Shown here piece by piece: positions 55,813-64,000 of a DNA stretch of 64,000 nucleotides (position 1 is its first letter; each line of letters starts with the position of its first letter). The translations under genes and the position numbers were made by a program. Below the pieces are notes generated by a model. It was not told the origin of the DNA. It searched no databases and worked only from the letters and a program-made list of their open reading frames with translations. This DNA is from Nephrocerus scutellatus (taxonomy: Eukaryota; Arthropoda; Insecta; Diptera; Pipunculidae): contig OX352761.1 of the NCBI GenBank assembly GCA_947095585.1, positions 55,412,432 to 55,476,431 of the forward strand. The letters run 5' to 3'.

Positions 55813-56668
55813 CCACCCTTCGTGGGGGAAAAAGGAGAAATCATGACACATCGTGATTTCTTCTTTTTAGGCGCCACTTGTGTATCATTTTCTGGTTTGA
55901 TTACTAGGTTTTGAGATTTTTTTTGTTTTACAATTTTTCGAAATAAATTTTTGTTTTGTCGTAAAAAGGTTACGTTAATTTAGAGAAGTACATCTTATTG
56001 TTAAATTTTAGTTTAATATATTCATTCAATCATTCAACTATAATTGTAATTATAGTAATAATTTTAAGTCTAAAAATTGATGTTTAGATCTTATTTCTAA
56101 TTCTAATTTTTATGAGTTAAATAAAGTTTTTTTTTCTTAATTTTTAAACCTTAGTTCTATTTTTTCTTTCTAATTTAAATGGTAGTATTTTTAAATCTTG
56201 AACGATATAATATTTTTTTCTCTTAATAACTCAACCTCTTAAAAAAACACCCGTTAGATTTTTTAAGAGGTTGCCGATTTTTTTTTTGAATAAAACACAT
56301 ATAAAATTATGAAATGACCAAAATTTTTTTTTATTTGGTAGCTAATTTTTTGGCATTTAACATTTAAACACAATTTCTGGCATATGGCTACCACGACTAT
56401 TTTTCACAAATGTCAATATTTTATTTTTTTTTTTTTTTTTTTTTTTTTTCATAATGATTTGCCAAACAATACTGAGTAGAAATGCCACTTTGAGCTGTCA
56501 AAACAACTGTCATAAAATAAAACGACATCTATCGGAAAAACAAACCTCCCAAAAAAACACCCGTTATATATTATTTTTTTTTTATAATTTATTTACAATT
56601 TGTTGATACATTCTCTCACCATTTATAATTTTTTTTTTAAAAGATCAATTTTATACGTTTATTAACCT
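55813..56668 (-). other. 3' UTR of element G, unit 2, with insertion
   Basis: Matches 51229-51878 up to 56231 and again from about 56565; no ORF. Confidence 0.7.
56232..56564. mobile_element. Unclassified 333-bp insertion with foldback end
   Basis: It replaces about 116 bp of unit 1. The left end forms a hairpin (CAACCTCTTAAAAAA pairs with TTTTTTAAGAGGTTG, 56232-56275). AAAAAAACACCCGTTA is present at both ends (56241 and 56551). A run of about 28 T lies in the middle (56421-56449). No coding sequence. Confidence 0.55.
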
Positions 56669-57293
56669 TTAATATATGTAAAATGGCTTAAGTCTATTTT
56701 TGTGTACTGTCATTCTTTTGTTTTCGTATTTGATTTCACAATTCACACCATTTTGTGACAAAATTTCATATGGTCCTATATATATTGGATCTAGTTTTTT
56801 TCTAGCCTCATTTTTCAATAAAACCAAACTTCCTATTTCGAAATTTGCACTCTTTGTGTGCTCATCTATGTCATACCTTTCTTTCCTAGCATTTTTCTTT
56901 CTTATTAGAGTTTCTCGAGCATCACTATGAGCAACTTGTAATTTATTCTTCAAGTCAATTACGTAGTCCACATAGTTGTATACTGGTTCTATATGTTTCG
57001 TTAAATTTGATGGTAAGATACACTGCTTTCCGAATATTAGTTCGAAAGGTGTATAACCCGTCTCTGAGTGTATAGAAGTATAATAACAAAAAGCATAATA
57101 GGGCAACCAGGTGCTCCAATCGGTATGTTTATCCGAAACATAAGTTCTGAGATATGCTCCTAAAACCTTATGAGAGTTTTCTAGTGCCCCTAAACTTTCA
57201 TGATGGTACGCTTTAGATTGTAATTGTTCTATCTTTAACAATTTACAGCCACCCTTTAAAACCTGATTTAGAAACCTGATCTGATGCTATTCT
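56669..57293 (-). pseudogene. pol: Element G integrase, C-terminal part, unit 2
   Basis: 190 open codons, almost the same as 51879-52451 (differences such as ILPSN for NLPSN and YVDYVI for YEDYVI). Core missing beyond 57293. Confidence 0.82.
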
Positions 57294-58085
57294 ACTTTTT
57301 TTATGACCGTGTGCCAGCTTAAACGGAAGTTTTATCAAGTTGTACCTGGTTCATGTGGTTTTTCATATAATTGAGTGAAATATCATGATTGAGTTGGTCC
57401 AATACAAAAACAGGTATGTGCAACATTTAATTGGTATCATATGAAAGGTAATAGAAATACCTTTCATTTTATAAAAAAAAATGGGTTTAATCCAACCCTC
57501 CTCGACAGAGTTATAGCCAAAAAATTACTTTATCATTAAAGTTCAGCAGGGGGCGTGTTTAAACGTGTGCGGGCCTAAATATTAATATCAAATGAAAGGG
57601 GAAAATTACTTCTACACATCACGGAACGGAAGTTTGATTAAATTGTACCTGATTCATGTGGTTTTTCATAATAGTGACATTTAGTGCTAGTTAACAATCT
57701 TATCAAATAATACCAAAAAAAATATTAATTTTTTTTTCAACAAGGAGGATTAGAGATTTTAGTATAAAACAAAAAAAATGCAAGACAAAGTTCAGTGAAG
57801 CAAAGAGCCATGTGGTCCGGGTGTGCCCCAATTACACTAGAGGGGCAGGAAGGAATTCACGAGGGGAGCATAATTTTTTTTTTGTTTTACATAATTATGT
57901 GATCAAAATTTACCTTATCATTCTTGGAACTGAACGTCGTCATCGCGCTGTCGAGTCCGAAATTCGAGGCTGTAGAGGCAATAGTTATGATTATTTTTAT
58001 ATAATAACGAAAAGAGAAAAAAAAATAGATCGACTCCCGGGGAGGAATGCTCTAGCCCCCCTGGCCCGCGGCTTTCTTTCGCCGG
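57294..58085. other. Unassigned DNA
   Basis: No coding signal. A 45-bp sequence (CGGAAGTTTTATCAAGTTGT onward, ending GTGGTTTTTCATA) occurs twice, at about 57325 and 57631. A short GC-rich block lies at 58035-58085. Confidence 0.4.
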
Positions 58086-58198
58086 TACAGGAGTTAAGAA
58101 ACTAAATTCCAGTTTAACTAATCAAATAATTAAAAAAACTATATAAGAAGATTTATGAGTTTATATAACGAAACGAAAGGTAATAATTACCTTGTTTT

Positions 58199-58269
<71 letters not shown>

Positions 58270-58548
58270 AGTACAGGAGTTAAGAAACTAAATGCCAGTT
58301 TAACTAATCAAATAATTAAAAAAATATATAACAAGATTTATGATTTTATATAACGAAACAAAAGGTAATAATTAACTTGTTTTGTTATATATATATATAT
58401 ACATATATATATATCTATATAGGAGTACAGGAGTTAAGAAACTAAATTCCAGTTTAACTAATCAAATAATTAAAAAAATATATAACAAGATTTATGATTT
58501 TATATAACGAAACAAAAGGTAATAATTAACTTGTTTTGTTTATATATA
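58086..58548 (+). repeat. Minisatellite, three units of 120-185 bp, with AT microsatellites
   Basis: Units start TACAGGAGTTAAGAAACTAA at 58086, 58272 and 58426. Each ends in TAACTTGTTTTGT and an AT run: 58200-58267 (long AT microsatellite), 58386-58420 and 58540-58565. Confidence 0.85.
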
Positions 58549-59040
58549 TTTGTTTATATATATATCAAATATCAGATCGATATTTGAAGAGATTTGGTAA
58601 GTCGATGAGGGTGAACAATTTATTATTCTTTCTTTCTGGTTTAACTTTAACAAATTTTTCCTTTCTTTTTCATATGCTTCAGGAGATTGCAGTATGGCGT
58701 GGTACCAGCAACGGCCATTTTGTGATTATCGCACTATCGGTAAAAATTTATATATTTAAAATTTAATTAAATTTTTTTGAAAATTTTTTTCAATTTTTTC
58801 TGGTTCAGGACACGAAGGGGCGAAACGGATGCCTTCGGGCTCATCCTATCCTTATTAATTATGTTAAAGTTAAAAAATTTTAAAAATTTGATTTAAAGTC
58901 GCGAACCAAGAATGCCATTTTTTTTCTCAGTGCCTACTGACGCTGATAGGCGACCGCGCCCGGTGAGTTTAATTTTCAGCTGACTTGAAATTTTTGATCA
59001 TATTATCACCGGAGGAAATTTTTTGTGAAATCAGAAATAA
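58549..59040. other. Unassigned DNA
   Basis: AT-rich with short GC-richer parts (58810-58850, 58930-58965). No supported gene or repeat. Confidence 0.4.
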
Positions 59041-61180
59041 TTTGCAGAGAAATTTGGAAGGCCGTTTTGTTGTTTGGCTTCCTTTCAAGAATCTTCCAAT
59101 AATTTGGGTCACTCTTTAGTCCCAACTATTCAACGGTTCAGAGGATTAGAACGTCGATTGGCTCGCTATCCAGGTTTTGCAAAGCTATATCACGACTTCC
59201 TACGAGAATATGAGCATCTTAACCACATGACAGAAATTGCTACTGAAGAAAAAACAGACACTGGATACTACATACTAGTTTGAGGGTCGTTTTCGATGGT
59301 TCTGCAAAAATTAATAGCGGGATATAGCTAAATGAGTGTTTACAGTCAGCGTCACTATCCAGTCAACGTTATTTGCCGTAAATACGGTTTAGGGAGCAAA
59401 AAATGTGTTCACTGCTGATGTACAAAAGATGTACCGTCAAGTAATAAAGTCTCGAGAAGACATCAACTTTCAAAAAAAAAAAAAATTTGAAGAGAAGATC
59501 CATAGAAGCCTATCCGTCAATTCCGGTTGAATGTTGTGACATATGGATTTGCATCTTCATCTTTCTTGGCCACTAGAGCCATAAAACAAGCCGCCGATAA
59601 TAATAGCTCGGATTTCTGATCTACTGGACTGGTTGGCTCCGGTAGTTGTTACTACCAAAATCTTCCTACAAATGCTCTGGGCAGATAATCTTCAGTAGGA
59701 AGATGTTTGGGAATAAATAAGAAGTCAATTAAACCAAATTTAATTAATTTCCATTCCCAGATTCAGTCAGACGCATTCCAAAAATAAAGTCGACATCCAT
59801 GGCTTTTGTGACGCGAGTCAAATGGCAAACGCTGCAGTTTTTTACTTCAAGGGCATCGCACCCAATGGCGACATATTCATCAACATGGTCTCCTCAATGA
59901 CCAAGGTGGCCCCTATTAAACAACAGAGTCTTCCTTGCTTAGAATTATGTGCTGCAGCTCTGCTAATTTGATAAATCTAATAATGCGAGAAACTCTCACC
60001 AATACAAATCACATATACGCTTGGACCGTTTCCAAAATTGTTCTCGATTGGCTAGGGAGTCATCCTAAACGTTGGAACACATTCGTCGGCAATCGTACGG
60101 CTGAAATTTTAACATCATTTCCTCGAAACCATTGGAGGTATGTACCTGTAATCCTACAGATTGCGCAACGCGAGGTCTATCGCCTTAAGAATTAAAATCT
60201 CATGGACTGTGGTGGAACGATCCGAAGTGGCTACAAAAATCGTCCGAATTTTGGCCACCACAAACAATAGAACCAAGCAACGTCGAAGAGAAACCCAGAG
60301 AAATACTCACACTTTCCATAACTACAAAGCCTCAAAATAGTTGGTATGAACATTACAAATTCTACTAAACCCAATGGGTCCAGAGTCGACGGTATTTATC
60401 TTCGCCGCGAGGAGATGTTCCATGCATTATATACATTATGTCAGTATGACCAGCATCAATACTATCGTGAAGATATTTCATCACTCTAAGCTAACGGAGT
60501 AGTACTCAAAACCAGTAGTCTCAAATCGCTGAATCCTTATGTGAATAATATGGGAGTAATCCATGTTGGGTGAAGATTACAAAACATCGAAGCTTCATAT
60601 TCTACCAATCACCCCATTATTTTCCATCCCAAATCAAAACTTACCTCATTAGTTCTGACCGATGCTCATCTAAACAACAAGCACGTAGACTTTCGCTCCT
60701 TTTAGCCATCTGTAGACAACAGTTCTGGATACCAAATGGTAAATCGAAGGCCAAAGACTCAAAGTATTTAACCAATTAATAAAATATTCTAATGATATAT
60801 TCTAACCTTAGAGGAAATGCACACTCTTTTGGCAGAAGTGGAAGCAATATAAGATTCCATACCATTGTGTAGTGTCAATGAAAACGATGCCAATCCGCTG
60901 ACGCCATCCCAATTTTTAATTGGACAAACAAAATACCAGAAAAAGATGTCACAAAATTAAAAATGGCACAACTTAATAGGTGGAAAATAATTCAACAAAT
61001 GAGTCAGCACTTTTGGAAAAGATGGTATATAGAGTATCTCATATCTCTACAACAGCGTTCCAAATGGAGATTCAAAAGAATTGCTCATCATCAAAGACTG
61101 TAACCTGGCCGTTAATCAATGGCTTATGGCTAGGATCATTAATACTCATCCTGGCTCTTTTTTGAAAAATGCATTTTTCT
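59041..61180 (+). pseudogene. BEL/Pao retrotransposon pol fossil
   Basis: Pieces in BEL/Pao order. 59041-59283: GRFVVWLPFKNLP and RFRGLERRLARYPGFAKLYH, HMTEIATEEKTDTGYYI (start of RT). VFDGSAK is near 59290. The RT core is mostly lost. 59670-59960: WADNL, DIHGFCDASQMANAAVFYFK and KVAPIKQQSLPCLELCAAAL (RNase H start). 60010-60120: DWLGSHPKRWNTFVGNRTAE. WWNDPKWLQ is near 60208. 60570-60780: integrase zinc region. 60830-61090: LNRWKIIQQMSQHFWKRWYI and LTPSQFLIGQT. Many stops and gaps; no LTR identified. Confidence 0.75.
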
Positions 61181-61189
61181 AAGTGGTTT

Positions 61190-61528
61190 GATGGATGTTT
61201 AGGGGGTTTTATGTTTTTATGTTTTTTATTTAATCCATTCATCCCATCCTCGTCGCCACTTTTATGTTTTTATGCTTTTTATTTAATCCATTCATTTATT
61301 TAATTCTACTTAAAATACTAATTACAATGGTTGAATTCACTGCGCAACAACAGTCACACTCGTTACCTCTTTTTGACACATCTATATTCACTGAGCAACC
61401 ACAGTGACGGTTTCAGCTCGTTGATTTATTGGTGTTGCATACTTATTAATAATATAATATGCGAATACATAACATTGATTTATTGGTGTTGCATACTTGT
61501 TAATAATATAATATGCGAATATATAACA
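61190..61528 (-). repeat. 3' LTR of element I (left limit approximate)
   Basis: The right edge is set by TGTTATAT (minus) after a purine tract. Inside, a 54-57-bp unit (GATTTATTGGTGTTGCATAC onward) is tandemly doubled at 61421-61528, and TATGTTTTTATGTTTTTTAT-like sequence is doubled at 61208-61300. Confidence 0.6.
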
Positions 61529-61543
61529 TTCCTCCTTTGCTAA
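61529..61543 (-). promoter_or_regulatory. Polypurine tract of element I
   Basis: The minus strand reads TAGCAAAGGAGGAA next to the LTR start. Confidence 0.6.
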
Positions 61544-61645
61544 TTAAAGTCATCGATGGCGAATCTTACTACTGGTTTTCGAGTCCTGTAAGATCGACGA
61601 ACTGTTGTATCTTCTACATCTGATTCTGAAAAAAACGTCCGTTTT

Positions 61646-62236
61646 CTAGTTTCGTCTGGTTGTGTCAGCGGAGAAGTACACTTTCTTTTCGAGCCCATTG
61701 CAGGCGAATTCCTTGATTGTGATGAAGTAGTCGGTGTTGGTTGTTGTGGAGAAAACGAAGGTTGTACATCGAACCACTCCCCGATCCGTTTTAATTGAGT
61801 ACATCATTCTATCAATGTTAATGATTATCTTGCCTGGCAACCATTTCTCACCTTTACCATAATTTTTTACAAACACGCAATCATCAACTGAAAACTTCAC
61901 TGGCTTCTGGTTCTGCATCTGATGTTTATTTGGTGGAGCCATCAATGATAAAGAAGTCTTGGGTTGTCGACCGTGTAACAATTCTGCTGGGGATTTCCCA
62001 CTAGTACCCGGAGTGGTATGAAACGTAAACAAAAAAGTAAGGAGAGCGACGTCCGTTTGTAACCCGTCCATCACTAGCTTCTTGATCGACGTTTTAAATG
62101 TGGGAACACATCGCTCTGCTTCCCCATTCGATGATGGATGAAAAGGGGCGGATGTGAGATGTTCGATGCCGTTCTTGGTACAGAACGTGTGGAATTCTTC
62201 TGACACAAATGATGTTCCATTGTCACTCACTATCAC
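61646..62236 (-). pseudogene. pol: Element I integrase, C-terminal half
   Basis: Open for 196 codons from IVSDNGTSFVSEEFHTF (second catalytic Asp) through HPSSNGEAERCVPTFKTSIK (third catalytic Glu) and GTSGKSPAELLHGRQPKTSL to a C-terminal GEKWLPGKI domain. Frameshifted from the N-terminal half near 62236. Confidence 0.83.
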
Positions 62237-63018
62237 GTGGCAAAGATTGCTTGTAATGCCTTAATAGTGCTCGAACTTGTGATTGAATTCATTCGTACTA
62301 CGTATGGATATTTCGAAAACGCATCTACACATAATAACCACATACAATTTTGAAATGGTCCCGCAAAACCTACGTGGATTCTCTCCCACTGACGTTGTGG
62401 TGCGGGCCAACTTGAAAATTCCCTAGAAGTACATGCTGACACCTCCTGACAACTCTTGCAACTTTTAACTTTTCTCTCGATGGTGTGATCAATACCGGGC
62501 CACCAACAATGGCATCTTGCCAATTGTTTTGTTCGGACGATTCCCCAGTGTCCTTCATGTAACATAGACAACACTTTTTCTTGCAGTGATTCTGGGATAA
62601 CCACTCGTAATGAATCCGTCTGTAACAATATTACACCAAGATGAGTATTTAATGAATTTTTTCTCACCTGATAGGGAAGAAGCATTTCCCATTCTTTTTG
62701 CAAAACGTCAGGCCATCCTGTTTTAATAAATTGTGACACTTTATTTAGTTGCTTATCTCTTTTTGTCTCGCGGCGTATAGTTTCAAAGTCTATAGGAAAA
62801 CCACAAACTTCCTTTTCATACACCTGTTCGATTTGCAGACATGTCTCTTTTTTGTCAAAATCTGGATCCGGACCATTTGGTAGGCGGGAAAGAGCGTCTG
62901 CATTACAATGTTTTGATGTTGGCCTGTACCGGATTGTGTAGTTATAGCCCATTAAAGTAATTGCCCAGCGTTGCAGCCTCTGAATAGTCATCACTGGAAG
63001 TTTTTTCTCGGGGTGCAA
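62237..63018 (-). pseudogene. pol: Element I RNase H end and integrase N-terminal half
   Basis: MTIQRLQRWAITLMGYNYTI, ADALSRLP, then the zinc module EGHWGIVRTKQLARCHCWWP with CKSCQ, and the core start ERIHVGFAGPF. Most Mag elements have Asp where this copy has Gly (HVDFAGPF expected), so the first catalytic Asp of integrase is lost. Confidence 0.82.
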
Positions 63019-64000
63019 AAGGCTTACTAACGGTTTATCCGTCCGTTAAAAGCTCAAAATGACGCCCATACAGGTACTGATGAAACCTTGTACACCCAAA
63101 AAATTTAGGAAAAGCTTCTTTCTCTATCTGCGAATATCGTCGCTGATGTTCGTTTAACGTCTTTGAGGCGAAAGTAATTGGTTTCTCTTCGCTGTTAGGA
63201 TACCGGTGGGATATCACAGCTCCCACTCCATAATTGGAAGCATCCGTAGCCAGTACTAGAGGAAAATCGTTCCTGAAGTGAACAAGTTTAGTAGCTTCAA
63301 CGATTCCTTTTTTTATGACTTGGAATGAACTTTATCTTGATTCATTCCAATTGAAATTTACGTCCCGCCGACGCAATTCATTTAATGGTGATGGAGATGC
63401 TAGAAAAATTTTTCAAAAATTTATTCTAATAGTTAGCCTTACCAAGGAAAGATTCCACTTCCTTTATGTTTTTAAGGCGAGGCAATTTATTTATGGCTTC
63501 TACTCCTCCGTGTGACGGTTGTATGCCATCTAGTGATATGATATGACCCAGGTAGTTTATTTTTGTCATAAGGAATTCACACTTTTTTAAATTACATTTT
63601 AGTCCAGCATTATTTATTCGTTTGAATAATAATTCCAAAGTCTCACCTGAAACTACGATATCGTCTAGGTAGCTTGCTGTGTTAGGCAAATCTACCAAAA
63701 ATTGATCCATAAATTTCTGGAAGATTGCTGGTGCGCTAGCAATACCAAACGGCATTCTTTGAAATTGATATAAACCTATTGGTGTGTTTATAACAACAAA
63801 ATCCTGCGACTCATCAATAGGGATTTGGAGATACGCCTCAGCCAGATCAATTTTGGAAAAAAATTTCCCGTTCCTCAGCTTATGAACTGTTGTATTTTCA
63901 GTTGTGGATTCACTGTTATTTTGAAGTCACCACAAAGGCGAACAGATGAATCTGATTTTGTAACTGCCACGATCGGAGCTGCCCACTGACTGAATTTAAC
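63019..64000 (-). pseudogene. pol: Element I RT and RNase H start (truncated by window)
   Basis: From the window edge: QWAAPIVAVTKSDSS, LCGDFKITVNPQ, then TGA near 63887, FSKIDLAEAYLQIPIDES, MPFGIASAPAIFQKFMDQFL, YLDDIVVSGETLE (catalytic YLDD near 63670) and NYLGHIISLDGIQPS. RNase H: KPITFASKTLNEHQRRYSQI. Frames break near 63426, 63235 and 63035. Confidence 0.83.

Larger units (their letters stand above)
54681..57293. repeat. Chimeric duplication, unit 2 (truncated)
   Basis: Repeats gag fragment, LTR, UTR and integrase of unit 1 and stops at 57293 after GATGCTATTCT. It has a fuller LTR than unit 1 and an insertion in the UTR, so unit 1 is not simply its parent. Confidence 0.8.
61529..64000 (-). 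mobile_element. Element I: Mag/K02A2.6-like Ty3/gypsy element, minus strand, runs off window
   Basis: RT, RNase H and integrase in order toward lower coordinates, then purine tract and LTR. Gag and protease lie beyond 64000. Whether gag fragment F belongs to the same family cannot be decided here. Confidence 0.8.

Overview
The window is about 64 kb of AT-rich, gene-poor insect DNA. I judge it dipteran from the retroelement families present; this is inference and no species is named. I see no host gene. Nearly everything is retrotransposon: nested, mostly broken LTR elements, two LINEs and several chimeric tandem duplications. Family names rest on protein motifs, primer-binding sites and target-site duplications (TSDs), not on database searches.

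Layout. (1) 1-11692: element A, a gag-only LTR element (SAP-like N-terminus, capsid, CCHC knuckle, no pol). Its gag is split at 1352/9679 by element B, a complete but dead mdg1/412-like element (1353-9674, TSD CAAC). (2) 11693-12672 and 43394 to about 45965: the two halves of element D, a degenerate 17.6/gypsy-like element. Its reverse transcriptase (RT) is split at a single GTAC site by about 30.7 kb of later insertions. (3) 12673-24045: element C, a minus-strand mdg1/412-like element. It carries a nested LINE (15739-19136) with a 17-bp TSD. (4) 24050-43389: element E of the CsRn1 clade (CHCC gag finger, tRNA-Trp primer site). Its 5' part, together with the adjoining 5' end of C, forms five units with a period of 3.45-3.70 kb; only the last unit runs on to RNase H, integrase and the 3' LTR. 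(5) 46056 to about 50210: a minus-strand two-ORF LINE. (6) 50247-57293: a Mag-type gag fragment fused to a minus-strand B-family 3' half (element G), with the whole chimera duplicated once, the second copy truncated. (7) 57294-59040: unassigned DNA with a minisatellite and AT microsatellites. (8) 59041-61180: a BEL/Pao pol fossil. (9) 61190-64000: a minus-strand Mag/K02A2.6-like pol running off the window.

How the parts worked when active. The B and C families encode ORF1 (a small basic protein with one membrane segment), gag, and pol read by -1 frameshifting at a G_GGA_AAC heptamer. E would have made Gag with a CHCC finger, and Pol. A has only gag and would need pol from another element. Every pol here carries stops, frameshifts or lost catalytic residues. 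Most notable are five copies of what looks like a loop-conserved, stem-variable hairpin in the A LTR, serial PBS duplication that seems to have moved the LTR end of B, an identical GTAC target for C and E, and two independent chimeric tandem amplifications.
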